Shown one piece after another: positions 25,542-38,214 of a stretch of 64,000 nt of DNA. The notes beneath the pieces were generated by a model, which worked only from the letters and a program-made list of their open reading frames with translations, searched no databases and was not told the DNA's origin. Both the position numbers and the translations under genes were made by a program. Numbering within the stretch: the stretch's first letter is position 1; each line of letters starts with the position of its first letter. Source of the DNA: Aulostomus chinensis (taxonomy: Eukaryota; Chordata; Actinopteri; Syngnathiformes; Aulostomidae); contig JBBMOA010000014.1 of assembly GCA_037954235.1 (NCBI GenBank), positions 26,391,273 through 26,455,272 of the forward strand. Reading direction: 5' to 3'.

Positions 25542-25924
25542 AGGCTGCACGGTGGTGCAGTGGTCAGCACTGTGGCCTCACAGCAAGAAGGTTGCGGGTT
25601 CGAGCCCCGGCTCGGGCATGGGATCTTTCTGTGTGGAGTCTCCATGTTCTCCCTGTGTGGGTTCTCTCTGGTACTCCAGCTTCCTCCACAGTCCAAAGAC
25701 ATCAAGAGGGGACGAGGCTGATTGATACTCTAAACTGACCGTAGGTGTGACTGTGAGTGTGAATGGTTGTTTGTCTCTGTATGTTGGCCCTGTGATGGAC
25801 TGGTGACCTGTCCAGGGTGAACCCTGCCTCTCGCCCGTTGATGCTGGGTTAGGCTCCAGCCCCCAAAGCCCCCCCACGACCCTTAATGTGTAGGAATAAG
25901 CGGAAGATGACGATGGATGGATGG
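25542..25924 (+). mobile_element. SINE of the main family with 14-bp target duplication
   Basis: A full-length 383-bp copy running from the head 'ggctgcacggtggtgcag', with B-box-like GGTTCGAGCC, through the common body to GGATGGATGG. The direct repeat ATACATACACTTAC flanks it at 25528-25541 and 25925-25938. This and the copy at 172 are the best-preserved insertions of the family. Confidence 0.85.
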
Positions 25925-27084
25925 ATACATACACTTACTATTCTATTAATAGCTATACATGATTATTGTTCATCCATAGCAACTGGGATGTAGGTATTTT
26001 ACAAGTGTGGCTGTTATTTCTGTTATAGGGAAATAACACAATTCTAAATACTTTTTGTGGGAAGAACGACACATCTGGTCAGTGCTGAGTTGTTCCACGT
26101 CAACGGTAAACTGTCAGGAATACCTCGTAGATGAGAAAAGCAGCATTCTTCTGCAGCAGAACTCGACCCAGGCAGATCTTTCTTGTAATTGCTCCCGCTA
26201 CCCACCGAGTACTTGGCTGAATACATGGTGCTGGTAATCCTGGCTCCTGATTTAAGCCAGACTTTTAACTGTACATATAAAGATATTACTCTACTCCATG
26301 ATTTGATCAGAAACCAGTTCGCATGCCTATACTGTATGTTGCAAGCCTGGATTACTACAGCAGCCTTCACACACGTCTAAAGAGGACAAAAATGTTCTTG
26401 CTGAGCACAGTGACTTATGTTCTTGTCCTCACTTACAGGACCTTTAACTTGAGTACAGTACTTTCATTTCTCAATTTAATGAACTGTCAACTATTTGACT
26501 TCGTAAAGTTATCTCAAATTGACAGAAAGGGTGAATACAAATAGATAAACTACAGCCAGCAATCAAATGCTGGTAAATAAATCAGTGTGTAAGATACTGG
26601 ATGGGCATGAGGATGTACAGAAGAACATTTTTGCATCAATCTGGACTTCTTGCTTCACATCACCGTTTGCTGACGAGGTTTGAACGCTGTGTGTAGTTGC
26701 CCAGAGTGTCAGGGAAGAAATCCTCCACACAGTTCTGCCGCTGCTGGGGATCATCAGACTGTCACCTTCACCTGGACGCCCGCATGGCCAGCACACATAC
26801 TATCCATTTCCTGCATGCTGGTATTATTGATGCTTGGCGCCTGGCTCATTCCATGCTGCACGGGCCAGAACAAGAGCACCAGATGTGCAAATCCATCATT
26901 CCAAACATTAGTCCTGGACGCCTCGATGCGACTCTCTCTTGGAGCTGATCTGTCTGGTCAGAAGTGAGGTCTGATAATTTAGCCTATGAATCATCACTGT
27001 TAAATAGTTTAGTTAAAAAGCTGTTATGCCAGTGAGAAATATTTGGGTAAAATGTCCAACATTTTAGGAGAATGGGAGGCATGA

Positions 27085-27330
27085 GTTTGCAGTGGTTCGC
27101 ACTGTTTCCTCACAGCAAGAAGGTTCCTGGTTCAAATCCACCAGCACACCGCAGGGCCTTGTATGCTTTCCAGGTACTATGGCTTCTTCCCAGGAGCAAA
27201 AAGCATGCTAGTTGGGTTAATTGGGGAGTCTAATTTGTCTTTAGATGTAAGTGTTTGTCTCTATCAGTGGCCCTGGGATGGACTGGCAAATTGTCAAGGG
27301 TGTACCCCACATCTGGGCTCTGATATTGCT
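27085..27330 (+). mobile_element. old, diverged SINE of the main family
   Basis: Recognisable pieces in order are 'cagtggttcgcactg', 'cctcacagcaagaaggtt', 'ggttcaaatcc', 'gggttaattggg' and 'ggatggactggcaaattgtc'. Many substitutions and deletions separate it from the young copies. It lies just upstream of the L2-like LINE. Confidence 0.6.
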
Positions 27331-27429
27331 TCAGGTTTAAGTGGCTGTTGATCGGTGAATTTGAGGTGTTCTGTCCTCCTGGACTTGATTCCCGCTTGTC
27401 TGGTTAGCTGCCATCTACCACCTCGACCT

Positions 27430-28335
27430 TGTCCCCTCTCCCTGAGCCCATCCCATCTTCTACTACAGAAGTAGTCCTCATTTCCTCCAAATCCACACTC
27501 AACAAGCATCCCAGTTTCACCCTCACCATTGACAACACCTCCGTTTCCCCTTCCCCTCAGGTTAAGAGTCTGGGTGTCGTCCTCGACTCCACCTTATCAT
27601 TCCATACCCACATCAACAACACCATCCGGTTCGCCTACTTCCACCTCCGGAATATCAACCGTCTCCGCCCATCTCTCACTCCCAACAGTGCTGCAATCCT
27701 GGTCCACTCTCTCGTCACCTCCCGTCTGGATTATTGTAACTCACTTCTTTTTGGTCTCCCACACAAACTCCTCCATAAGCTTCAATTGGTCCAGAACGCA
27801 GCTGCCCGAATCATCACCAGAACCCCTGTCATCAGTCACATCACCCCCGTTCTACATCAACTCCACTGGCTTCCCATAAAACACCGCATTGACTACAAGA
27901 TCCTCCTCCATACATTCAAAACCATCCATAACCTCGCGCCTTCATACCTGTCAGACCTTCTCCACACCAACATTCCCACCTGGTCTCTCAGGTCTTCCTC
28001 CTCCATCAGCCTCAACGTCCCCTCCTTCCGTCTAACCTCCATGGGGGCTAGAGCCTTCAGTTGCTCTGCCCCTCGCCTCTGGAACTCCCTCCCTCCTGAC
28101 ATCAGAAACACTGACTCCATTGACACCTTCAAAAATCATCTCAAAACTCACCTTTTTAGACAGGCGTATGGTTGAATGCCCTCTCTTGTGCTCTCCTAGG
28201 GACTTCTGTTGTTGTTCTTTTAAATCGTGCATGTTTTATTTTATTTATTTATCTATTTTAAACTGTTGTACGGCGACCTTGAGTGCCTTGAAAGGCGCCT
28301 TATAAATAAAATGTATTATTATTATTATTATTATC
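27430..28335 (+). mobile_element. 5'-truncated L2-like LINE, reverse-transcriptase C-terminus intact
   Basis: An uninterrupted frame of about 248 codons (27429-28175) encodes the C-terminal part of a non-LTR reverse transcriptase of the L2 group. Hallmarks in order are KSLGVVLDSTLSF, LRNINRLRPSL, SRLDYCNSLLFGLP, VQNAAARIITRT, LHWLPI..RIDYKILL, NLAPSYLSDLL and SAPRLWNSLPPDIR. The 3' end, with ACCTTGAGTGCCTTGAAAGG then ATAAAATGTATT and an (ATT)n tail ending near 28335, is typical of fish L2. The catalytic core is missing, as usual for dead-on-arrival copies. The undamaged frame suggests a young insertion. Confidence 0.85.
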
Positions 28336-28984
28336 CTCAGAAGATCTGGCTCGACTGGAGTTGATCTTCAAGCCGAGCTCCACCATTGAGATGTGTGACA
28401 CAAAGGCGGATCATTTTTAGCTTTGGCACGATTTAAATAAATGAAAAAAAAAAACAGATGTATTGTTGTGACATCACATTATTCTGAGCTGCCGCTGTGC
28501 ATCCTCCGAACAGCAGTGAATAAAAAAAAACAAAGCTAGCAGCCAGCTCTGCTTCCACATACTTCCCTAATGAAAGCACACACTAGTGGGGATTATTAGG
28601 ATGCTAAGGGCTGAGGCTATCGGGAAATGTGGTCTGTATTTTGGAAAAATGCTACCAATTTTGTCCACTGGGACCACCAAACTCAAGAAAACGAATCTTC
28701 CTTGCAGTGGCTTTAAAATGTACATCCAAATAGGCTGATCGAAACACCAACATTACTTGAGAAATGAAGCCTTTCTTTTGATTAAGTTTCTCATTACAGT
28801 ATAGATTTTTGGGGGATTTTTTCCGCCCACGATGGCAGTGATTGACTTCCATAGCAGTGGTGCCTGGTCGCCTGGTTAACGCCACCTAACAGTCGCTCAC
28901 CTGTGTTTGCATCAGCTATTCGACATGACGCTATTGTTCGAGGCATGGTTGGAGTTAACGGGACTATATTTCTATTAAGACGTT

Positions 28985-29342
28985 AGAACAAGTGTGTGCT
29001 GTCTTTTTAATTCAGTTTTGCCATCCCAACAGCCTCGACGCCGCTCTGACACCCTTCCCTGTGAGCCACTGCGTCGAGTGTATTACGGCTCGATTCCGGA
29101 CTTGCTTTGTATAGTCAACAACACCGTCTCCTGCCTGCCGAATAACCTCTGCTGTCACACGCTAGCGTGCAGTCTGACGTGATCCTGCCTCGGTCCCATT
29201 CAGACGCTCACTGGGATCCTCCCTTCAGTTCACACACGCGTATGTACGCGCCACCGCCGCCTCTGCAACAACGAAGCACCAACTATCAGAAATCAATCAA
29301 TAGGTAACGTGATCTGGATTGATTTCCTGCGGCAATGTGAAG
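28985..29342 (+). promoter_or_regulatory. ephx4: CpG-rich promoter/5'-UTR region of ephx4
   Basis: CpG dinucleotides are dense compared with the flanks, and the first coding exon follows directly. An upstream ATG at about 29242 opens a 20-codon frame that ends at TAA before the main start. A start-stop pair ATGTGA lies at 29335-29340, two bases before the ephx4 ATG. Transcription start is not identifiable by eye. Confidence 0.5.
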
Positions 29343-31645
29343 ATGGCGAGAGTGCTCCACAACTTGCTGTTGTGTCTCCTTAGACTTGCGCTGAGCGTCA
29401 GAGTTTTGGGGTACTGGTCACTGATATACGGTTATTGTGCTCTCTGCACCATCGTAGCCCTGCTGAAACTTTGCTGGAACCTCGTCTTGAGGCCGACCAC
29501 CACCTTCCAATGGGGGATTCGTGAAACTCCCCCAGCTTGTCTGAATGACACGTCCTTGGGAACCCACTGTTATGTTCGGATCAAGGTAAGACACACACAC
29601 ATGCACTTGGACATGAAAGGTTATTGGTCAGTGTGTGTGTGTGTGTGTGTGCGTGCGTGTGCTGTATGTGTGTGCGTCGCGAGAATATACAGCTATCAGA
29701 TACACCTTGTTGGTGGTGTGTCGCGTCGTGAGAAACCAACCAGGCCCGATCTCTAAGCAGCCGTGAGGCGGCTGTGTGTGTCGGAGGATCGCGCTCAGGT
29801 GGTGCTGAAGAACAGCTCCACTCCTCCTCCTCCTCCGCCTCACGCCTGCTTCAGCCTCGGCATCCACACCAGAGCAGCCTGCTGCTGCTGCCGTCGCTGC
29901 TGCAGCAGGCAACCAACAAGCCATGAGTTCTCATCAATATATGGCATGCCTGTCCTCCAGAGCCTGGTGGCAGTGACGGAGCGAGTAATAACAGGCCAAT
30001 CACTGTGTTTGTCTCGCACTTATCCAGCCAGGCGTTCCACTGACAGCCTGAAAGAAATTGGGAGCAAATATAGAACAGGAAGAGCAGAAATGCAGGCACA
30101 CAATTATAAGATCACTTAAATAGAAGGGAAAAAAAAGCTAAAAGTATTTAAAATCAAGTGAAGCTGTATGTATTAAGAATTTAAAACAGACTCATTTAAT
30201 TAGATGTTTTACAACCGATTTGGCCAATATTCCATATTAACCCATGTTAATGTTATCTATACATGAACACGTTTATGTGTATATCCATATTTTGTACACA
30301 GAATGGTGGAAAGTAAACTATTTTTTCACTGTACTTTTAAGTATAATCTTGAGGTATCTGTACTTTCTTTACTGTATTTACACTTTAGTGTTTCATTTTT
30401 TGCACTTTATATTATTTTGATGTTTTTTGTATTGTTATGACGATTTTCGTGCAATGACCTTGAGTGTCCTGAAAGGCATCTACAAATAAAATGTATTATT
30501 AGGGCCTGAGCCTGAAGGTACTTCGGGCGAAGACCCTATTATGTTTGTTGTTACTGTTATTGCTTGATTATTTTTTTTACTTCAATTTGACTAAATTACA
30601 AATGAAATATTGTAATGTTTTCCTTTGAAGAGAGAAATTTTGCATAGAAAACTTGATGATGTACCTTAAACCTGTCAAGGGGACAAAAATACACCACTTT
30701 AATGTGATTTTTAAAGCTCAGAACTCAACCCTGTGTGTCCTAAAAACTTGAAAAGCCCATGAATCATTTATGAACAGCTGTTTCCCAAAGATTCTGAACA
30801 AACAAGAGACTTGAGCCAAACTGGGAAGATAAAAATACAAGCAATTGGACTGATACCAATACAGTATATTTTTAAGAATATCAGCCAATACCTATGGTGT
30901 GCTGATATTATGGTGCATTCCTAATTCAACACAAATCAGCACAATAGGACAATAAAATGTCAGACAGGTAAGACAAAGAGACTTGTGTGATATGAAGGCA
31001 ATTCTATTAAAAAAATGTGTCTTCAGACAAGATTTAAAAGCGGAAAGTTTCAGCAGAACAAAACTACTTGGGAAGGCTGTTCCAGAGCCGAGGTACCATT
31101 GCTGAAAAAGCTTAAAGACAAAGAGGCAACTTATTTTGAAAAAAAAAATTATGATAATAATAACCAGAGTGAAGAGGCTAGAGTTTTAATGTGTCACAAG
31201 CTTTTGGTCTTTGACAGAAATCTGGCTGCAGAGATCTGAAATCCTGAACCTGGCCTTAAGTTCTGATCCTGAGGCAGCTAAGCAAGGCTTTCTAGTAGTC
31301 CAGATGTGGGTTAGATAAGAGAAGGGATACGTTTCTCTCCTTTGCTGCGGTCAAAGTGAGTGCTGCAGTAGAAACTGTGGAGAGTGAAAGCATACTAAAC
31401 CTTTCTGAAGTCAGGAGAATTAACCCATTCATGCTCCCCCCCCTAATTTTGTACTTCCCTTTGTCGGGGTGGCCTTGTTTGGAGAAATTCTAGAATGGAC
31501 TACAAAGAAAGGAGCCTTCAATCTGTATTGCTAAACATTACAAAAAGAACAGGATTTTTTTGTGTTTATTATGCAGACATTTGGGGGGTAGTCTCATAAA
31601 CCCCAAAATACCTAATATATATGAATATTATCCAGCTAATATATA

Positions 31646-31706
<61 letters not shown>

Positions 31707-31723
31707 ATATATATATATATATA

Positions 31724-31777
<54 letters not shown>

Positions 31778-34777
31778 CCATCCTTTGTTCTGACAATTTT
31801 TTTGACAGACTAACAAACCAGTCTGTAAAATGTCAAGAAAATTATAAAATATGCTCTGTGCACTTTCCCGCAGCACCAAGTGTCATGTTCAAGTAGAGTC
31901 CAAAACTCTTCATTTTCAATCATAAATGACAAAAAAAACAACATATTGTGATATCTAAGAGTCTGGAACCAATAGATGTTTGATTTTTTTGCTTGAAAAA
32001 GACCTTTAATCAGTGATCAAAACAATGGACAGATCATTTTCTTTTGATTGATTGCTGCAGCTCTAGCAACATACGTCCATGAACTAATTGTAGGAAAATG
32101 GCTGCATCTTACAATGAGGACCACAGTCAAGTGTGTGATGAGAATTCATAACTAATGTTATATACCGTATGGAAGATGTGTAATACCGCAAGTTTAGAGG
32201 TATATTTTAAGACCATTCAGAGTAAATGTTATGACATACTAAAAACAAGTCATTGATAGTTTAATAGTCTAAAAACAAGTGTAATATCCAACAGGACATT
32301 CCTGTGTTATTATATATATGTGACATAATTGGATTACTGAGGCATTGTAGAACTGCCCTTAAGCAAGTCGGTTTATCGGCTGTATACTTGAGCTGTGTAA
32401 TCCGTGTATATGAAATGTTAATCTGTAAAGTATAGCTGGATCCAAGAAATAGAGAAAGTAAAAATGTGGAGTACAAAGCTGGAAATATTCATGTGACTCT
32501 GCATCTACTTAGCAAGCAAGCCTCAGCTGGAGAAATTAATCAAAGAGGAACAATTTTCACTAAACTGAGTCACTCAGACTGCAGAAGAAACATTTCAAAG
32601 GTCATTTTGGACCAAGAAGTGTTGATTGAACAGTATGCTACTGTCTCTGCTAATGGTATTACTTTAATCTCCTCACAGGATGTTTGGGCATCACATGATT
32701 CTAACATTCATATGGACAAGTCAGCACTATTTTAAAAGGACATGGCAACTTTTTTGGGAATGTGCATCGTTCCCAGAGCCAAGAAGTTAGATATCCTTCT
32801 CTCCTCTGTGCTTCGTAAATATGCTGAGCCCCTCGGAGTCCGGCTGACTGCTAGTTAGTTTAGCACTGTGAAGAATAGTGGATGGGAAGTGTATATAGCT
32901 AGGGTGGTGCATAACATGTACATAACAAGTTTAGAATTACGAATAATTTTAGAATCAGATACATGGGAACTACTTTCTTGACCGGAAAAATTTGTCGTCT
33001 ATTCACTTGCCATCCACTAGCATTCATTGTGCTAAGCTACTGTGTCTAGTAATGTTGATGTGTTACTTTAAACCAGACATGAAAACTTGACAACCAACCT
33101 GTCTTTTGCAGTGCAGCTTCATTGATTCAAGGGTGACTGATCAATATCCTCTGCTGTGTTTACTAAGTGCCTTTGGATTGATGCTCATGTGTAAATACAT
33201 GTTTGTCTTCTCTCCATCAGGAGTCCGGCCTCAGGTTTCACTATGTCGCTGCTGGAGAGAGGGGAAAGCCACTCATGCTGTTTTTACACGGCTTCCCCGA
33301 GTTCTGGTACGTGAGGGGGAAAAAGGCAACCAGAGTATTAGATTTTTTTTTTTGTGATCAGTGTTCAGTGTTTTTCTGTAAAACAATGTGAATAGCTTGG
33401 CTCTAATGGATCAGCAGTAAAGCTTTCTGTTCTGGCTCCTGGGCTGCAAAAACAAACCCCAAGCCTGATTTGCCGTTGGGTAAAAAGTGTCCAAAGCGTT
33501 CAGATCTCTTCCCCCTTGATGCAAAATGAAAAGTGGCTCCTGTATTGAGGCCAAAGAAGTTGTCAAGAGCTGTAAGGCTGCCCATATCTCCTATTATCTT
33601 AGCTGCAGACAGAACAGGATTAATTAGCAGTGGAGGCGAGCAGTTCCTGCTTCACTTGCCGTACTCTTCACAGGAACTCCTCTGCTGAGTCAGTAAGATG
33701 GTTTGGAGAGAATTCTTAACACTTTCTTAAAATGTGCTAATTCTCTCTTAGTGATGAGGAGGTACAGAGTCTATTTGTGTGTCAGAGGGGCTCGCTTTGC
33801 ATTAAACCTCATCTATATTCTAAGATCTGAGAATTGAGGGCCGGGGGGGCGGGCGGTGGTATTTCAGTCCTGATGAGGAGCCTCTGTAGCAGACAAGATC
33901 TTCAATTAGGAAATCATCCCAGTCCATGACATCAGTGTGTGGATTAGAATCTCAAACAGCTTCCGTTGTACTGCGGTGACCTTCACTCAACTGGAAAGAA
34001 AGCTGAATGTTTAAAAAGGTTGTTTATTCTCATTTATGTGCCGTATAAGAGTTGAAAGGGATCTGACAATTTAGATTCAGTGTACTCATCAAGGAACACT
34101 ACTCGTCCTGTAAGAAGTGTGGCTTTGAGTCTGCAGTAGTAGTCCATTGATTTGCATGATATAAAACATAGAGCTCGTTTTATTCCGGTCTTTTTTCATT
34201 TATCAATGTATTATCTATCTAGCTATCTATCTCTTTACGGGGTGAAATATCACTCGAGGGCCCCTTCAAGAAGTTGCACCATGTTTGTTGCATAGTTCAT
34301 GTAGGATACAGAAGTCATTCACCCCAGCTGTCAGCCTGCCAATAGCATCATAGATACCAGTCAGTTGCACTTCAGTCACAGCCGTGATGTGCACAAGGTG
34401 GAATATTTAAATATGTCACCCTCCTCACACACATCTCTGCTCAAAATTGAATCTCTGCTGCTGGCAAGCTTGCCTCCCTGGCCTCCATCCTTTTCCTGCG
34501 TCAGGGCTTGTGTTGGTCCTCTCCTGTCTTTCCTGGGTTCCCCTGGGAACCTGGGGGATTTTCAACATCACGCTCCCTGTTTTTGGCTTAGCTTGCTGCT
34601 TGGTTGCTGTACAGAGGAGACACCAAGACATTCACTTGCAAAAAAGTTTCTCCTTCGACATCTTGCGACAAACTAAGTTGGCAGCTGCACAGCTAACTAG
34701 CTGCAGAGACACTGATGCTGGTTGTTCTCACCTTCTTCTGTGTGTGTGTATGTGTGTATGTGTGTGTGTATGTGTGT

Positions 34778-34836
<59 letters not shown>

Positions 34837-37800
34837 CGTGCGTGCATGTGTGGAGGTGCTTAGCTCCAGAGAGCAGAGAGACAGAGGGGAAAAAAACCTG
34901 AATTATCATGGCACTGTATGTCCCCATGGCAAGAGCTCATAATAAGTCTTCTCAGCTGGTCTCCCATCGTGCCAAAATACAGTTCCCAATACAGATCCAT
35001 TCATTTTTGCTTCATCCAGAATTTCTTATCAAAATCTTTTTTCTTCATTTTTCATTTTCAGTTGAGGACATCTCCAGAGGTGTATGAGTTGACAGAGGTT
35101 AATAGAGGAGGAGCTGAAAAGGTTGTCTTAGCCTTGCAGTGGGCTGCCAAAGGGCAGGGGGTGCCTGAAGATACAGAAACTGATATTTTTACAACACTGA
35201 ACTGTTTTTGGTTCCAAGATTGATACAAGTTATAAAGTTCAGATCTTTAAACTTTTTTGGTAGCACGCTTGATTGTTTTTTGAAGGATAAATTTGATGTC
35301 TTACTATAATTACATTTTTATGTCTTCACAACATTTCACTCTTACTTTTTAACTGAGCCTGTTGTGACATCATTTCATTGTGCTACGTATGTATCATGTC
35401 TGAATGACAATGAAATTCACTGTGATCAGAACTCGGTATTGTGAAAATATACTGTGTTAATTCAAATAGTCATTATTTTATTTAATTTAATTCAATATTG
35501 TCATGAATCACTTGGTGACACACTCAGTCACATTTATGTTTTTCATCAAATATGAATGTCATCATGATGTACCTCATACTACATGTGCAAGGTCTGTAAA
35601 TTGGAACAAGGACTGGAATAACAATTTAAAATGATGTGATAATAGAGTCAGACACATAGTCAGCACCACGACGCGGTGTTTTCACACAGCCCTTCAGAAG
35701 CCCCATTGTTACTTCGGCCAGCAAAACTTTTGCAGACGACTAGAAAAGCGACTGTTGCTCCTAATCAAGGACAACCTTTTAAGAGAGGATGAGGAGGATT
35801 ACTTATTGGCAAACCAAGACCACTGAACCTGATCTATTTGAAAACTTTTGATGGAGGTGTGCACACTTCACTTTGGAAGAAGCTTGATCCCTGCAACCAT
35901 AGCCAAGGACCCCCCCCCCCTCCATTTTATTAATGTTATTAAGATAGATTTCTATTTTCTCCTAGGGGACAATAAAGTCTAAGTTAAGCTAATTCTACTA
36001 CCATTCATTATGCTAAGCTAACTAGTGGTAACCAGGTCTATATGGGTCTCAACTCTCTAATGAGCACACAGAGGACTGAAGAGAATCGATTTTTTTTGTC
36101 AAGCTCAGTGGAATTGAGTTTGTGTGTTACTCCTATCAAGTAGGAGTGTAAATGGTGAAAGAATGAACATTGTTGTCATGAAAAGCAAATATGCATAAGG
36201 CACAAATTGAGGACTATCTCATTTGATATGTGGGGCATTTGGTAGAAATGCACAAAATAAATAATTTTTCTGTCCATTTATGTGTCTCAGGTTCTCCTGG
36301 CGCTACCAGCTGCGTGAGTTCAAGAGTGAATTCCGCGTGGTGGCCATCGACATGCGGGGCTATGGAGAGTCTGACCTGCCTCTTTCCACTGACAGTTATC
36401 GATTCGATTACCTAGTCACTGACATCAAGGATATCGTTGAGTACTTAGGTAAGAAATAACTCAGAGGAGAGGACATTGTTGTGACATTGTCTTGAGTCTA
36501 TAATAAACTTGTTTACCAGCCCCAAGCTGCTGACAGCCCTCAGGCCTGCAGCACAGCATGACCAACTTCCTGTGACTCATTCTTACTGGACCCGGGACGC
36601 TGTGCTGAGAGAGACAGCAGTGTGATGGCTTCATGTTAACAACCACAGGGGAGCCTGCTCGCTGGCTTGAAGCTGCTTCCACGCAGCAACATTCTTTCTT
36701 AATTATTTTCTTATAACCAAACTTTAACACACGAATTAAACATCTGACAATATGAGTGTTTTTTTTTTTACGACTGCTTTTAAAATATCTTTCTCGCTGA
36801 AGTGTGTTATGTGTTTTGCTGCTTCACAGCTCCTCAAGACTAATATTTCTGCACATTTACAGAAAACAGATGGATTCATAGCATCCAGGAGTGCAAATTA
36901 TGACCCCAGTTACAAACTTACCTGTGCAACAATTTGACCACATCTTGGCTCTCTGATCAGACACCAAGCCATGCATTAAAAGTTACCTGTAGTCTTCATT
37001 TAGTCTTTCATTTAACTTTATTTCAATTTGATTGTATTCTGATTGCAAAAAGATGGATAGACATATACTTAAAGAAAACATGTATGGATTAGGGTTAGGG
37101 TTGCCATGCATGGCAAGCAGTATTTCCCTTTCCCCATTTCCCATGTTTGTCAGAAGGTCTATTAACTCTGAAAGACGCATCCCTGGCCTCCGTGACCATA
37201 GTCATTTCCCAAAAGCGTCGCCTAAGCCGAAGCACATTTTATATGAATGTTTCTATGAGTGGAGATGATTCATAGTGGGGGTGTTTCTGCTGCTGGGACA
37301 GGTAAGGGGATTAGTGTGAGAGGAATGCTTCAGTAATGTGATCAGAAGGGTGCCTTGACCTTGATCTGCATTCACTGTGTGTCATGAATTACATCCAGTT
37401 GATGGGTGTAAATGTCATCTGAGGAAGGAAGCCAGCAATAAAGAAGTGAGGACAGTATTGATTTTTAGAGTCTGGCAGGCTTTCATAAACAGCTCCTATT
37501 AGAGCTGTCAGACAGCGGTGACTCTAACTGTCTTGTGTATGTCTGATTTCCTCCAAGGATACAACAGATGTTGCCTTGTTGGCCATGACTGGGGAGGCAC
37601 CATCGCGTGGCTCTTCGCCATTCACTATCCAGAGATGGTGACCAAACTCATTGTCCTGAATTGTCCTCATCCTTCTGTGTATGCGGGTATGACTTCACTG
37701 GATTATTACCATACGTATCATAATTAATGATAGTATTATTACTTCAGTTCTCTGTTTCTGTCCATCTGGCTAAATCTCATCTGCCTTGTGGGGAGGATGA

Positions 37801-37935
37801 TGAGAAGCTAATTACAGGAGGCTAATGTGAGGCCGGAACAGCTGGTTAAACTGGTGCAGGAGTGGCAACGTCATTGAGTGTTATCACGTCCTCCACCCTG
37901 CAGAACTGGTCCTTAAATGCAATCAAACAGCACAG

Positions 37936-38012
<77 letters not shown>

Positions 38013-38147
38013 CAGATTATGCTCTTCGACACCCAAGCCAGCTGCTGAAATCCAGTCATTTCTTTTTCTTCCAGCTGCCCCGCTTCCCGGAGCTCATGCT
38101 ATCCATCAATGATTTCAAGGTGGGCTTAAGCCGTTTCAAGGTCAAGG

Positions 38148-38214
<67 letters not shown>

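Larger units (their letters stand above)
22700..28980. other. brdt-ephx4 intergenic region
   Basis: No gene recognised in about 6.3 kb. It holds two clear SINE copies (23707-24071 minus, 25542-25924 plus), an old SINE relic (27085-27330), a truncated L2-like LINE (27430-28335) and a CTCF-like motif (24957-24974). A stretch at about 26660-26950 has two overlapping open frames of 83-95 codons that I do not recognise. The remainder is AT-rich unique sequence. Confidence 0.6.
29586..33220 (+). other. ephx4: ephx4 intron 1
   Basis: A 3.6-kb intron rich in repeats: a (GT)n near 29630-29660, a CTG-rich patch near 29875-29905, an L2-type 3' fragment (30395-30505), an antisense LINE relic (about 30990-31420), a long AT/GT tract (31636-31773) and family A copy 2 (32820-33050). 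No additional exon is apparent. Confidence 0.7.
33307..37557 (+). other. ephx4: ephx4 introns 2 and 3
   Basis: Apart from exon 3 (36291-36448), the GT tract and family A copy 3, I see only unique AT-rich sequence. A two-unit telomere-like TTAGGGTTAGGG occurs at 37089-37100 and is too short to be meaningful. Confidence 0.6.

Noticed and set aside
29763..30119. 118-codon frame after ephx4 exon 1 with a Cys-rich patch
   Set aside because: It is intronic sequence containing a CTG/CCG-rich repeat; no splice logic or homologous protein supports it.
31560..31896. Several frames of Tyr-Ile repeats on both strands
   Set aside because: Direct translation of the AT microsatellite.
37089..37100. Telomere-like TTAGGGTTAGGG
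   Set aside because: Only two units; expected by chance in this length and not an interstitial telomere array.
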